64,000 bases of DNA from Cololabis saira (Eukaryota; Chordata; Actinopteri; Beloniformes; Belonidae): NCBI RefSeq assembly GCF_033807715.1, contig NC_084590.1, forward strand, positions 35,057,505-35,121,504, given 5' to 3'. Shown in pieces: positions 45,966-61,740 of the stretch; the stretch's first letter is position 1; each line of letters begins with the position of its first letter. Position numbers and translations under genes: made by a program. A model generated the notes under the pieces. It was given only the letters and a program-made list of their open reading frames with translations. It did no database searches and was not told the origin of the DNA.

Positions 45966-48900
45966 ATTGGGGAGCGGGGGGCAATGCCGCTGTCGCCAGG
46001 AACTATCTGGTTCTGCGACAGCGACGAGAAAGCCCCCACTGCTGGCTCATCTACAGGACAGCGGTTTCATAGGAATTCAGAGCTGAAAATTCCAATAGAA
46101 ACAAAAATTAGTAAAATATGAAAAACACAGCAGCAGAGTCATCAGTCATATAATTCAATGTATTCATTTGTCTGCTGTATATACCAGAGGGCTTTTCTCC
46201 ATTAAAAACTGGACCGTAGTGACATACAATACTTTTCAACACAGAACAGAAAATATTTTGGATTTTTTTGTGGAATGAGTCATACATAATACTACTGTAT
46301 ACCAAGTTCTTTTTTTAACTATGCGTATTCATATGTATTAATGTTACATATAAACATTAGTTTGTATTAGCAAAGTGCAATGTTGTGGCACTGTCACTTC
46401 AAAAGGTGAAAGGCACTGAGTTAAATTCTTCTCTCCAGGAACTTGGGCTTCTCCCCACGGTCCAAAAATATGCATGCTAAGTTTAATGGGGATTCTCCAT
46501 TATATGTAGGTGCAAGTATGAAAATGCTTGGTTGTTTGTCTCTGTGTCACCTTGTGGTGGATTGGTGAGCTGTCCAAAGTGTGAACTGTCTTCTGCAACC
46601 ATGAACAGGATGAAGGAGGTTTACAAGATGGATGGATGGATTAGTGAGAAAGCTCACAGGCTGATGTGTATGTATTAGCAGCAGTACTCAGTGAGTCAAG
46701 GGAAAGAAGGCTATGCAAAACCTTAGCTGAACTATGTCAGGTGCCAAGGAGAATGGCCAGTCAGAAATCTTGATTTAATCATTAGATAAGTCTCTTGTTT
46801 CTACAGTAACAGCAGCTACAGTGCTCATATCAGCGGGGTATGTCCCGACTAAATGGCCTCACAACTTTAGTAACTGGGATATACATATTGTCAGATGAGG
46901 ATAAAATCAAAGAATATCTTTCACATGACAATCTTTACCTCTAACATTTTTTTAAGGTTGCAACAAACTGTTTTACTGTGCGAATGATACCTGAACTGAG
47001 ATAAAGCAGTCCAGTGACAAAACACAAATTTTATACATATAGCTTTCCAATAAAAGAATGAATGGTTACTTGATAAAAATCCAAAAGAAAAACATTTTTC
47101 TAACCATCCAGCTGTTTGAGTTTATTTGCTGAAGCTTTCTTAAATCCACAGCACAAGGTTTCCATCAAACAATGTAGATACTTTGTTTATGGTGGTTCCC
47201 ATATGGAAAAACACATGCAACAATCACCATGGCTATCAAAAAGTCATGTCCTGGGCAGAGACCCTTACTGAAAACTGAATGCAAAAACATTGAAAATATC
47301 CATACAAGGTGTACATGCCCGCAAAAGTTAACCACATAAAAGCAAAACTATCTGTACAAACACTCAGGACGAGGGGAAATTGGTTTCTGTCTTTTACTTT
47401 TAGGTAACTGGGTGAACTCTCTTAAAATTACAGAAATTGAAAGCGCATTGTACAAATCTACAACAGTGCTGTCCAGATCAAGCATTTCCATAATTAAGCT
47501 GTTGTATGAACAGCTTTACCAATGTAGCTTGTAAAAGATCACTGAGTAAAATTTACTGAGTCCATGCAGCTCAGATGATCAGTTGCAAACAGATGCAGAG
47601 CTGACGCTAGAGTCACAAGACTTCTTTCCCAGCCTGGAAGAAACAGCCCCCAGTTCAAGCAGACGTCTTTTGTCTCACAACAACACAGAACAACCCACTA
47701 TTCTACACAGATGCGGCCACGGCCCTGAAATAAAGCCTCATTACCATGTGAGACTGTGGGTCTTTTTTGCTATTGTTCTTTAGAACATTGTTGCCAATCA
47801 ATGAGCTTTGTTGTCATATTTCATAATTACATTTTTGATCATGGCCACGTGAGGAGAAAAATTAGTGATGATAACTGATACCTTTATAAAAGCACACCCG
47901 CGTTCCAACAACAGACACACATGCACAAGAATGCAGCCGGACAGGACAACAAAGCTGGAGGGCTGGAATTCCCAATGTATGTCTTCACTGTGCACTATTT
48001 CCCAGCACTTCCTGTTCACACAGCTTACAGGGAGGTAGGAACGGGCCCTGGTGAGCAATTTGACAAGTCATTATCTTACTTCCTTGACATAATTGCAATG
48101 GCAATCAAACCCCGAAAGTTTAGACAGTACATTAAAGACTTCCAGGGTATAAGAACTGGCGAAAGCGTAAAGAGAAATCTGTGGAAACGAGTATCTATTT
48201 AAGTAGACAATACCTCTTTTGCTTCCTTGATTATTCAGATTCAGATTACTTTATTAATCCCTTTGGGAGGTTCCCTCTGGGAAATTGACATCTCCATCTC
48301 ACACACACAGCACTGTCATTTACAAATCAAGCACCCATATAAAGATAAAACAATTAAAAATAAAGATAAAAATAGAAATGAAAACAAAAATAAAAATAAA
48401 AAGTGCAGTGCCATAAAAAGAATTATATGGATAGAAAAAGTGTTGTGTAATATTGCACAAGACACTTTTTGATTAGGCTTTGAATGCCCCCCTCCTTAAA
48501 TATTTCACGCTATTTGAAATGATTCAGCTTTTACAAATTGGCAACTTTTTCCTTTTAAAAACCATAACTTAAGGAGGAAAGAGGGAACTTTTTTCCCCTT
48601 TAAAAACCATAACTTAAGGAGGAAAGAGGGAACTTTTTTCCCCTTTAAAAACCATAACTTAAGAGGAAAGGCGGTCTATTCAATCGTGCCATTTCATCTT
48701 GGCCTTCCAATCCATATCATAACAAACGCAACATTCTGACTCAGTATTAAATGTTAAATGGATGCTGTTATTGCTCTGAGAAATGGAAAAACCAAACGTA
48801 TGCCGTTCATGTAAGGGTTTGCCTGTCAGAATTAAACCCACCTCGAAACTTTAAGCCCCCCCTCGCCTTACTTACTTACCTGTGGCGTTTCTGCCTAAGT

Positions 48901-48990
48901 TACCTGTGGTCATGCTCATGTAAACCCCGCTGGGAGCGTTCCCTGCAGGACTTACAGAGCCAGCAGGATCAATCTTAAATCCACCACTCG
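45966..48990. other. Probable TAOK1 5' UTR intron
   Basis: Contains an L2-type tail at about 46,530-46,645 (GTCTCTGTGTCACCTTGTGG ... ATGGATGGATGGATTA), and a repeat start TTTATTAATCCCTTTGGGAG at 48,248 followed by an A-rich tail. A three-copy 47-bp tandem repeat is listed separately. No coding gene is seen. Confidence 0.4.
48547..48668. repeat. 47-bp tandem repeat, about 2.6 copies
   Basis: TTTAAAAACCATAACTTAAG recurs at three positions about 47-48 bases apart, each followed by GAGGAAAG, with the third copy missing bases. Confidence 0.85.
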
Positions 48991-49560
48991 TACGTGCGTA
49001 AATAAATCTGGTTCCTGGGGATCCACAGCAGACCGACGCTGACTAATGTTAACTTTTTACTGCAGTGAACACCCTCCACGCTGATTTCAAAACCAAAAAA
49101 CAGCTACATAAACACTCGAATCGCCTTCTTTTTTGTTTTTTTGCTGGGGTTTAACAGAAAAGGCACCACATGCGCAAAGGCAATGGCTGTGTTGTTGCTA
49201 CGTTAGCTTAGCCAGCTGGCTGAACTCACCCTCCTGTGACAGGCCAGCTCGCAGCGCAAAAGTCGCAACAAATCAACACGGTTTCGGCTCAGAAAACACT
49301 CTCCCCGTCTCATGCTACCGTGCACGTTAAATCCTCGCCGTTATTCGAGTTGTCAGTCGAGTGTGCGCCGCGCAGGAGCGAGTATGTAAAGGTTAAGATC
49401 CCCACCCTTGAAGTAGCTGAGCTGCCACAGCAGTCGGATCAGGCTGATCCAAGATGGCCGCCGGCCGCTGCGCCGGCGCCTCCCTTCGTCGAAAATACGC
49501 TGGGAAAAAAATGTGAGGGAAGTTTAAATCCCTCCGAAACGCCACAATAAAGCCGCGTCA
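48990..49560 (-). promoter_or_regulatory. CpG-rich promoter region, probably TAOK1
   Basis: CpG-dense patch, with GATCCAAGATGGCCGCCGGC (YY1-like AAGATGGC core) at about 49,448-49,467 and GCGCCGGCGCC next to it. It lies upstream of the minus-strand TAOK1 start codon and would place a non-coding first exon here. It is about 3.3 kb from TSR1, so one shared promoter is unlikely. Confidence 0.45.
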
Positions 49561-49643
49561 ATAGTAGAATCGATGACCCAGGTCGGATGTTTGTGCTTAG
49601 GTCTCCTTGGCCTTCCAGTTTTTGGAAGTTATTGGTGTCTAAA

Positions 49644-49796
49644 GGCTGAATTTTGGGTCCGCGTTAAATCGACGCAGAACCTACGGCGTAGCTTACGGCG
49701 TAGGGTACCGCGGCGACGCGCAACGTGCCGGTGCGTGTCGCGGCGTAACCTACGGCGTAGGCTTTGCGTTGGTGTAACGCGGAACCATAAATCAAC
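49644..49796. repeat. TACGGCGTA palindromic element, near full length
   Basis: From TTTTGGGTCCGCGTTAAATC to ACGCGGAACCATAAATC, with a GC-rich core (CGCGGCGACGCGCAACG) flanked by CCTACGGCGTA arms in inverted order. Confidence 0.85.
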
Positions 49797-49997
49797 TCTG
49801 CCTGTTTGTCCGTCTTTGCGACATGCTACAAACAGTAGTTCCGCCCAGACACTTGGAGTAAACTGTAAACCCTGAAAACATCCAGAGGAAGAGCTTTTCT
49901 GGCATTTAACAGTGATTTAAAACATTTCTATGTGTGTTCAGAACGAGTAAAAAAATAAACAAATAGAGAATAAAAATTAATTTACAATAAAATATGC

Positions 49998-49998
49998 G

Positions 49999-50064
<66 letters not shown>
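49998..50064. repeat. (AT)n microsatellite
   Basis: Pure alternating AT, about 33 repeats. Confidence 0.95.
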
Positions 50065-50069
<5 letters not shown>

Positions 50070-50457
50070 CGCTAACATCAAACAGAGTGGTACACATCTG
50101 GACTATGGAAACATTGGAACAGATGTTTGCATGTATTTTAATGTGTGACCTGTAATTTTTATGTATTTTATATGGAACCTTTATATTACCTTTTTATCGT
50201 ATATATGAAATGTTTACTATTAAAAGAAAAGGCTAAAACTAAACTTAAAAAAAACTTAAACTTTCAGCCAAAGCTTTAATGTGAGTTCAGTTTAATGTTT
50301 TGTCTCTCAAATCTCTTTTTTGTCTTTTTCCTTTCACTCCAGTGTACAATTTCATCAGAATAAAAAAGGTCTTTGAAACAATCATCAAAATGTGATGAGA
50401 AACTCTCAGACAACTCCTTCCTTTGATCCGCCTGGATCAACTAACATAATTAACATA

Positions 50458-52277
<1,820 letters not shown>

Positions 52278-52598
52278 TACGGAAGAGTATTAGGGCCATG
52301 CAGGAGAAAAAATATTTGAGAGGGGAAGATTTTTTTTTATTGTGCACTTGGAGAAAAAAGTCGAAATGTTGAGAAAAAAGTCGAAATGTCGAGATTAATG
52401 TTGAAGTACAATTTGGAGAAAAAAGTCGAAATGTTGAGAAAAAAGTCGAAATGTCGAGATTAATGTTGAAATAAAATTTCAAGAATAAAGTCAAAATTTC
52501 GCCTTTTTTCTCAACATTTCAAGTGCATAATGAAAAAAAAATCTTCCTCCTCTAAAATATTATTTTTATTTTTCTCCTGCCTGGCCCTACTCTTACGT
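52278..52598. mobile_element. Second copy of the TACGGAAGAG MITE
   Basis: Left end TACGGAAGAGTATTAGGGCC, right end GGCCCTACTCTTACGTA (degraded). Three GTCGAAATGT units lie in the left arm, and the complementary right arm is shorter. Same family as 13,674-14,204 with fewer units. Confidence 0.8.
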
Positions 52599-52778
52599 AA
52601 AGACTGAATCTCGTGACCTTTCTCCTTTTATTCAGTAGTACATCAAGATTTAAAGTGCAAAAGGATTTTAAAATAATCCGGCCTTTATTTTGAAGTAAAA
52701 TAAAACTTCCGGGAGACACGCCTCTCGGTCATGACGCCGGACACACTCCGGAAGTATCTGACGATCTGACTTTCCCAC

Positions 52779-55700
52779 ATGGCGAAAATGGCTGAGAACG
52801 GGGAAAAACAACAGGCCCACAGACCTGGCATATACAAACAAAAAAATAAAGGACACAAGCATGGCAAACACCGGACGAAAGGAGAAATTGAAAGAGAAAA
52901 CAAAGGTAAGTTACTTTCATTTCCCAAACTTTACCTCTGTCGTTTTTGCAGCTCGCGTGGCTCCGGTGAACCCACGTGACTCCGGTCGTGGGGGGTAAAA
53001 GTGTGTTACTTGTAATCAATATTATAAGGCACTTTTTCAAATGGTATTTTGTGAAATTGTCTGGTCGCGTGGCGATCCTAACGGGACACTGTTGTTGAAT
53101 GTGCAGCGTGTCCAGTTGATCTCCAGCCATCAACACTTGGGGGAGACAATCAGACAACCAATACACCAATAAAACTGAGCACTTGTATTGATTACAGATA
53201 CTTGGTGTGTGTCAACTGTTCTTAACCACAGATTCAACCGCATCATTGTACATAGAAACGTGGTGTAATTTCCAAAAAGCTGATTCGGGTTTCAAAACGA
53301 CCCTTGCAAATACTCTCAAAAAGCAAACAAAACGTTGGCTCACGTTTTTTTATTCTTCATGCAGTGATACTAAAATTTTCAGCAACAACAAACCAAGATA
53401 TTGATTCATATATTTCAGTATAGATATGAAATCACTGTTTTCTTATAATATATAACCAGCAAACTTTTCCTTGAGTAAATAATTACTTTTATTATGCTTT
53501 AATATGTTATCCAGCCAGAATATGATCATAAACGACTACAGCCCTTGTTTGCATATATTTAGTTTTCTTATATATATTTGACAGCTTAGAACGGCGTTCT
53601 ACATACAAAGATAACCTAAATATTAAGTTTACATTTGCATAATTTGACATGCTATAACACAGATACATGTTACTAAATCCCATTGGTCAGAAAACTAAAT
53701 ATAGATGTTTTAATATAGATGCTTATTTCTAAGCAGCAGGGCAGTTTTTGCAGGCAGTTACAACCTGAACTGGGCACTGATATGTCAGTTTATTTTATTT
53801 CTTTGACACAAATATTGTGTTGGAATCCTGTGCACAAAAACTGATATGTGCAGTTTTACACACTTTAAATAACTTATAATAAAACATTGAAAATAGTTAT
53901 TTTATGTAGCTCATCAATGGGATGGTTTGTGCAAAAAAGCACTATCATCCTTCTGAAAATATGCACGGGAACGCGCAAAATTTAGGGGTAGGGCTGAAAA
54001 GTAGGGCTAGGGGGTGTATTGGGACTGGGCCCTAAGTGATCCTCGCACGGATCCTTCTGTGTCCAGTCAACCGTGTGCTGGGAAAACTTGCAGATCATTG
54101 AATCACCAGACACGTTACACACGGACACGGATACACTCATACACACGCCCACCCGTGAACAACCAGTGTTCAGTGCTTTGGATATTTCAGCTTAAATTTC
54201 AAAATGTTATATTAGTTCAATGAAGTTCATATTATCTAGATTTCTAGCTTGTTTGGTTTCTTCTGTTATCGGATACAGTTTGTCATGACATAAGTGAAAA
54301 ATGCCTGATGCTTCATGGCAATATGTGTGTGTGGTGACAGAATAAATTAGACAAGCTAAAAGGATATTGAAAAAGAAGGGATGTTGAAAAGCATATTTGA
54401 GTTATTTATTTCTTAGTTGTTTCACAATAATTATTGTGAAATTATTATTTCACTAGTTATTTTACAGTCATATAATTCAGGCAACAGCTCAAAAAACATT
54501 TTTAATAACACTAATCCACATCAATATCGGATCGAATCGAATCAAATGGTGATAATCGATTCTGAATCTTAAGAATCGGAATCTAATCGATTCTTGACAT
54601 TTGAATAGATACCCAGCCCTAGGAGGCAGTGAGGTACTATGCAAAATTAAGTTGCTTACTGACTTTTCAGCATTAGAAACAAAGCAGTGCACTGTCCTGG
54701 TTTATATAAAACATGTAAATTTCATGCACTTTAATTTGTCCAGTTGTACAGTGTTTACATTTACAAGCCTAGGAGGCAGTGAGGTACTATACAAATGCAC
54801 TTTCTTTGTACATTGTATGAAGTTTTGGAATTTAATAAATGCATAACTATAGACGTTTTCCTTTTTATAGGTATTTTTTTCTTTTTCAGTCACATATATC
54901 GTTGATGAAATTTCTTAAAATATATCGATTATCGAAAATATCGTGATATTATCGTTATCGTGGGCCACATATCGCCACAGTATTGAATCGTGAGTTACCC
55001 GTATCGTCCCACCCCTAATGTGTGTGTAGGTGAGTAGTTATTACTGCAGACTGTGTAGATATTTGCTTCTTCATGTGAGGATCTTATCCATCGTACTGTA
55101 TTGATACATCATTGATTTGCACTGTCTTACAGGACGAGTGTCAGTGATGATGCTTACCAAAAAACAGAGGAAGGAGATAAAGAAGATGGACAGAAGGCAC
55201 AAAGCTAACCAGCTACGCAGGAATAAGAAAGACATGGTAACTTTTTGTGTTGTTTGAAGAAAAGCATTTGGGTGATTTTTGTGATTGGTGCTGCATGTAT
55301 CATGTCTCTTGCTGTATTAGGTCCTGACAGAAAAGCGGCGCCTGGGCAGCAGGGACGGTCCTCCTCATTTGGTTGCTGTGGTTTCCCTGCATGCCGGAGC
55401 CGACGCTGGCGCTGTTACCAAACTGCTGCGGCAGGAAGGTGCAGGGGGAATCGTACATCAAGAACGGTGCATCAGTGGTATCAGTGACAGTTTTGGGATA
55501 ATTCTGCCTCGTTTCAAACAAAGGTTCACCTTTCTAAACCAAAACACAGGTAAGATTTGGGGAGTGTTGAGCTTCAAAATAAAGTTAAAACACTGTTGGA
55601 CCTTGGATAAAAAGTAATGTTGACTTGACTAATATCAATTGTATATGCTTCTATATATTTACGTGTTTTTTAACATTTTAAATTGAAAATTACTGTATTT

Positions 55701-58700
55701 GTTTAATAAATACAGTAGCTCCTCTGGACATTATGCATATCTTTGAGTATGTTTACACTGAAACTATACTGTGACAATCTTCTGAAAGATGATATCTGTC
55801 TCACTATGTAGAGTAGCATTACATTTTTATTTGTGTTGATATTAAGTACAATTTTCCATTTTAACATGTTGTAAAGTGATGGATGAAGTTGTTTTCCTTT
55901 TTTGTGCATGCAATGAGACTTTATTCTGAAGCTCATATAACTGTTTCTTTGAACAGCTGACATGCACTCCCTGCTGGATATAGCAAAGATTGCAGATAGC
56001 CTCTTGTTTGTGCTGGACTCCACCGAAGGTTGGGACACATACGGAGAATATTGTCTCTCCTGCCTCTTTGCCCAGGGCCTCCCCAGTCATGGTGAGTATT
56101 TCTTTAAGTACGGTTCAGGACTCCTCTGTTGACACAGGTTTTTATTTCCTCCTTTTACTGATGCACAATTTCTAAAGGCCTTGTGTCCCAAATCCTTCCT
56201 GTCCAGCCTTGGTGTGTCAGGGTGTGTCTGACATTCCAGTGAAGAAGAGGGTCGACTCCAGAAGAGCTTTGTCAAAGATTGCGGAGGTCCGTTTCCCAGA
56301 TGCTCGTCTCTTCCCTCTGGACTCAGAACAAGATGCCACGCTCCTCCTCAGACACCTGGGCTCTCAGAGACAAAGAAAGTTGGGCTACCGCTCCAGACGC
56401 TCCCATTTAATAGCACAGAATGTCACTTTTACGCCCAACAGCCCTGCTGAGGGCACAGACAACGGGCCTACTGGCCTGGGCACCCTTTGCGTCTCAGGGT
56501 ATGTCCGTGGTCGTCCCCTGGGCGTTAACAGACTGGTGCACATCAGTGGACATGGAGACTTTCAGCTCAGTCAGATTGATGCTCCTTCAGATCCCCTTCC
56601 CCTCATCCTAACAGCAGCCAGACCAACAAAGCCTGGCAAGGAAGGAGATGAAGAGATGCAGGTAGGTGTTTGTTTTTTAATGTAAGTTACTGCCCAGAAA
56701 GAGCTGCACGTGGCCTTTTGTGCAACGGTCACAAAGTGACTACATTTTATGGCTAGGAACACCCATTCGACCTAAGTGTCAATTTTATTTTTTAAATTGT
56801 CAGCCCGCGAAGGGGAACAGGAACTGGAACTGGTGTCCGTTGCTACTTAGTTTGCTCTTTCAGTATCAGTTCAAAACATTAAGTGGTGTCTTGTTGAAAG
56901 ATGAACATCTCCCCTTCCAACACAAATGTCTCACACAGTTGGAGTGGTGGATATGTTGCAGATTAAGTTGTTATAAACAGATGCACTTCTTATTTGTGAA
57001 TTGTACAACAAAATACACATCACATGCTGAGTGGTAACTGAGCTGCAACCTGGAAAACTCCTTTTGTCCTTTAATAAACCATAGATTTGAATAGTAAAAT
57101 GTCTTTGTTTTGGGATTTATTTAAATGCAGATGATTAAACATCTTACCAAAAAACGTTTAACATCTTCATATCTGACAGGATGGAGCTGAAACGGAGGCT
57201 CCAGTGCGGGTGCTCATGAAGGCAGACCCGTCCTCCAGGGAGAACCTGCAGGCGGAGGCAGAGGTGGACCCCATGGACGGAGAGCAAACGTGGCCAACAG
57301 AAACTGAACTGCAGGAAGCTGAAGGTGCAGAAACAGAATCTAGTCATCTTAGTTTATTGAGACGATACTTTAGTCTTTTTCACACAGCCGGTCTGACATA
57401 TCAGCACAAGAAAAACCTTAATTCTTGTTTATAAAACCACGCAGACTGAATGGAGGTGGCACCTCACCTCATCAGTGCTTGATTACACACGCGTTCCAGC
57501 TCTGTGTGATCTTTTGAGTGACGGGAACCTTGTTGGTAAGAAGAACGGTGTGTTCCTCCCACAGAGAGTCTCCATTGGACACAGCAGAGATGTGAGTCCC
57601 TGTAGCCCTGGTTTGTCTGGGGTGCTGAATCCTAAACTCAAAGAAATAAAACCCGACTGTTGTAGAGCTGCTGTTCACATCAGTGGGGTGTAGAAAGTCC
57701 AGATAGTTGATATAAGGCGCGTTTCCACGCGTGGGAGTTCCGGGTAAACCCGCCAGACAGGAACCTCCAACGGGGCCGGCCGTCTCCATTACACTGTAGA
57801 GCCACAAAATAACACCGCTGACCACGAGGTGGGGGTCATGCACATTATTTGTTGTTCTCAAACGGCCAGCAGCACAAAAGGAGACAAAAAAGGAGAATGC
57901 AGCAAAAGACAAAAGAGAAGAAGAAACATGTAAACAATGGATGCTACTTGTGTTTTTTCAACATACACAGCGGTGGCACTAGCGATTGAGATTAAAAGAA
58001 ACCCCCCCGCTGAACCTCCGCATTGGCATAATATGGCAACAAGGCCTGAACCAACTCGTCGGCCCATCTATCGTTTTTTTCTTGTAATCTCCAACTTCAT
58101 CAAAAGCACTCGCAGCAAAATGTTTCTGGTTCAAACGATTTATGTTCATGTGGGAGTGCTGAACAAAAGCAGGAGGTTCCTGTTGGCCAGCAGGAGTACC
58201 TGTCCCAGTGCGGGAACCTTTTTCACCCTGCGCAGGTTCCAGAAGCCCCTTTTTTCAGGGTCGTTCCCGGTAATGGAGACGCGCATCAACGATCCTGCCC
58301 GAAAATTTCCACCTGGAAATCCCACTAGTGGAAAGGTTCCTTTGGGCCACTGTTTGAATCAGTATTTTCCATGTATCACGTAGATTACAACACATATAAA
58401 ACATACAGCTTCCTGCTCATCCAGACACTTTGCAGACACATGAATGACACATCTGGGTTGACAAGTCGGTACCTGAGTTCACGGGCTCACTCAGGCCCTG
58501 ATTATTCAACCCATATGCGCTTCCCGTCATTTCTCGCCACCTCACTTTTGTGCACTCCCACACTGCGTTATACTTGGATGAACGCACCAAAAAAGGGAAC
58601 TTTGATATTTTTGCAAAACAGTAGTCTGTCTGTAAATTTACATGTAAAAGTAAAGCAAAATCACATCAACATCTTGATATTTGACTGTCTAAAAGCTCCG

Positions 58701-59825
58701 CACACCCCCAGATCAAAACAATACATGAAAAAAAAACAATAATTTGAAAATGACCCCCAATATATTCACATAAATGTAAATAAATATATAAATTAGGAAA
58801 CTAAAGTAAACTAAAAGTTGAAATTGGGGGCATTTTTATTTTCAATATATAATGAACACCCAAATGAAAATATATTAAATAATATTGAGAAATTGTCATT
58901 TATCAGGCACTAAGGGATTAAATCCCTTCATCTAAACAAGCTCCTTAAAACAGTGACATGAGGCTTCGTTACACTCTCTTCTCTGCATAATTGTTAGCTA
59001 TCAAGCTCAGATGTACTTATTTGTAGTTTGAGTCATTAGACTCCCGTTTCACTGGCAGGATTTCTACGTTTGTTTAGAGTCCAGGGATCAGAAGAATTTG
59101 TCAGATCTCATCTCTCCTCGTTTTCGCCACGGTTGGTACCTTCCAACTCTGAAATCTGGTCTTCTTCCAGCTTCTTGTATGGGTTTAACAGAGCCACGAC
59201 AAAAACTCCCAGCCAATCCTCCTCCAGCAGTCCAAAAGTCCCGCCTTGAATGTGATGCATGTGAGGAAAGATCACGGGGAGCCTAAATGGGACCTGACTT
59301 GAGTCAGAGCAGTCACAGCTGGTTTAATTTTAATCATTTAATCAATTTGAGATGTCGCCTTGCAAAGCTCTGTGGTGGCTGGAAATAATTGAACCGAAGT
59401 ACAAAAGGTTTGCCACATTTCCCCAGATTACCGTTTTCTACATCACCGCAATGTGAAAAACAGGTTTGATTGAACACACACACACAGATGTCTTCCCCTG
59501 ACCTACATTCAGCTAAATGAAGCTATATAATGCAGTACTACACCAACGTGAAAGAAGTAAACAGTTTCTGGAGGTTTCCAGGTTTACATGCCCCTAAAAC
59601 ACAAGCCTCTGATTCTTTGATGCTTCTCTTTGCTGTGTAGCGGCCAGGAAGAACAAACGCTTAATGAAGGTCCCCAAGGGAACATCTGACTACCAGGCCA
59701 CGTGGATCGTTGATGAAAATGACGAGGAGAATGATGACGTGGATGAAGAAAGCAGTGACGACGACGATAATGACGACATGATGGATGAAGCCATGGATGG
59801 GGACGATGATGAGGCCAACTCTCAG
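52779..59825 (+). CDS. tsr1: TSR1, pre-rRNA processing / 40S maturation factor, 5' part
   Basis: Nucleolar Bms1/Tsr1-family protein required for late 40S assembly. It is GTPase-like without a working active site. Exons: 52779-52905, 55133-55236, 55321-55549, 55957-56091, 56207-56661, 57180-57324 and 59641-59825. They total 460 codons in frame. The human protein is about 804 aa, so the C-terminal ~350 residues lie beyond the right edge. N-terminus: basic AHRPGIYKQKNKGHKHGKH. Then LTKKQRKEIKKMDRRHKANQ; DMHSLLDIAKIADSLLFVLD and GWDTYGEYCLSCLFAQGLPS of the G-like domain; SGYVRGRPLGVNRLVHISG (AARP2CN); and VLMKADPSSRENLQAE with GEQTWPTE. Exon 7 has KVPKGTSDYQATW followed by a very acidic Asp/Glu run. 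A second ATG lies three codons after the chosen start. No donor problem was seen. No later exon was found in 59,826-64,000. Confidence 0.95.
53960..54036. mobile_element. Solo end of the TCCCAAT-ended element
   Basis: CACGGGAACGCGCAAAATTT ... GTGTATTGGGACTGGGCCCT, nearly the same text as the right terminus at 61,580-61,635 and the inner text at 60,830. A single terminus without its partner, in TSR1 intron 1. Confidence 0.7.
54500..55020. mobile_element. Degenerate repeat fragments in TSR1 intron 1
   Basis: ATCGATTCTTGACATTTGAA-type text at 54,530-54,620 and TATCGATTATCGAAAATATC then GTATCGTCCCACCCCTAATG at 54,925-55,020 are typical fish interspersed repeat ends. Between them CTAGGAGGCAGTGAGGTACT occurs twice (54,619 and 54,768). 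Confidence 0.55.
57712..58355. mobile_element. Non-autonomous DNA element in TSR1 intron 6
   Basis: Inverted subterminal text GTCTCCATTAC (57,781) and GTAATGGAGAC (58,270), with TTTCCACGCGTGGGAG on the left and CTAGTGGAAAGGTTCC on the right. No transposase frame. Confidence 0.6.
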
Positions 59826-60774
59826 GTAGGCCTGAAAGATGAATTCATTAATGTTAAAACTGGAATTTTAACTGAAGCAATATGAAATCTCTAAAATCAC
59901 AGTTATTTAAACAGCTCAAAATCAATTATGAGTATTTTGCTCAGCACAGTGAACATGTTCCCATATCTGTAAAAGCACATGCAAAAGGCATGCACAGGCA
60001 AAAGTTAAATGAAGATGCAGCAAACAAAGGTGCGCTGGTCCTGCCCAAGAACTACTGCTTCCAAATCATTGTTTAAAAGTATTATATGATGAAAAGTGAG
60101 CTGAAGCTTGACTTGAAAATGTTTTATCCTCAATCAAATTGAAACTCCAGTACTTGTCACAAACACTGAATTAAATATTGTCCCCAAATCATTCAGCCCT
60201 TCTCTCAGGAGCACATCTGTGGCTTTATTAGACACAAATCCTTGCTTGTTTTCAGAACTCCAAATTGTTATTTTCTTTTGATTATAGTAAAAGAAAATCA
60301 TTGATTTAGGTTCTAGTGATGTGATCATATTTATTAAATGTATTTTAACTGTCCTGTGTAATACTTCTTGGAAGTCTATTTATAATAGTGAAGTACTGTA
60401 GATTACGTGTGTAATGTTTATTGTGACTCCAAAAAAAAACAAAACTAGATTGTGCAGCATCTCTACCTTCAACATCCTCACTCTACTAATGTTGCTCACT
60501 TTTCTGAACCATTCAAATGTAGGATACGGCAGAACGAGAGTTCTTCAGCATACCACAATCACACGCACAAATCCCTATCAGCACAATTTAATTGGTGGCC
60601 GTATCCGTGGTTAGGTCGTATAGAGCCAGATGTTTGGACCTTGTGACTGATCCAGAAAGAGATGGTGATCAGCTATAGCGGTGCGCCGTCCGTTACCGGG
60701 GGATAAAGTTGTCTGCACTCATCTACGGGATACCACCCAACTGGAAGACCCGTAGTTCGACCTTCAGCTACACT

Positions 60775-61740
60775 TGGGCCCAGTCCCAATCCCCCCACTA
60801 CCCCTACTTTTCAGCCCTACCCCTAAATTTTACGCGTTCCCGTGGTAGTGGTGTCCCAATTCCTCTTTTCACCTAGGGGGAGTGGGGAAAACGAGTGTTA
60901 GGGGGCATCAATCTAGCTCTTCAGAGCGAGGGTTTTCAGATGCACACTAGCTGACCGAGGGCCAGAAAAATTTCCCAGAATGCTTTTCGTCGTCATTTGC
61001 AGACTGAATAAGAAAAAAACATGGCGGACATTTCTTATTTTTTAGTGAATAAAATCAATATTTTGAGTTAGTTTCTGCATAAAAATGCGTTTTGATTACA
61101 TTTCTAGCGAGAATTATATATTTTACTTTCATAATATTCACTCAGTGAATGCATATAATCACTCGCTTGCTCGTTGTTGCAAAGTCTTTTTCAAACCTCG
61201 CCAGAATAAAGGCTGATTTATGGTTCCGCGTTACACCAATGCAGAGCCTACGGCGTAGGTTACGCGACGACGCGCGCCGTATGCCGTAAGCTCTGCGTCG
61301 ATTTAACGCAGAACCATAAATCAGCTCCCGAGTTCTCATCCCGAAATTTCTTAACAGGCGTTATTTGGATAAACTGAGCCCAGGTTGGGGATCTTAACGG
61401 TTACTTTTACGCCTGAAAAAATATTAAAACTTAATAAAGTGGCATATTAACAGCGCTACAGGGGAAAGTAAAACAGCTTCTAGCTCTGGCTTCCTGATAT
61501 GGTGTGACGTATGTGCAAACGTAACTACGCAGTCGCTTACGTACCCGAACGTAAACCACGCAGTGACGTAGCAAGCAAAATTTAGGGGTGGTGCTGAAAA
61601 GTAGGGGTAGTGGGTGTATTGGGACAGGGCCCTGGGAAGATTACAAGGGCCCTAAAATCTGTGGCTTAATTTTTAGGGGTAGTGGTAGAGAGGGAAGGTT
61701 AGTGGTAGAAAGTAGGGGGTGTATTGGGATTGGCCCTTGA
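60775..61740. mobile_element. TCCCAAT-ended composite element in TSR1 3' intron
   Basis: Left end GGGCCCAGTCCCAATCCCCC and right-side termini GTGTATTGGGACAGGGCCCT (61,613) and GTGTATTGGGATTGGCCCTT (61,720), suggesting two nested or tandem ends. The interior holds the inverted CAGCGCTACAG block shared with 22.7 and 34.1 kb and a TACGGCGTA palindrome. Confidence 0.7.
61207..61326. repeat. TACGGCGTA palindromic element
   Basis: GGCTGATTTATGGTTCCGCG to ATTTAACGCAGAACCATAAATC. Clean 30-base inverted ends around a GC-rich CGACGCGCGCCG core. The most compact member of the family in the window. Confidence 0.88.

Noticed and set aside
55237..57179. Intronic C/D snoRNA in TSR1 (human TSR1 hosts SNORD91)
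   Set aside because: I looked for a TGATGA box paired with CTGA and a terminal stem in introns 2-5. Only isolated box-like words were seen (for example near 55,785), with no convincing pair.
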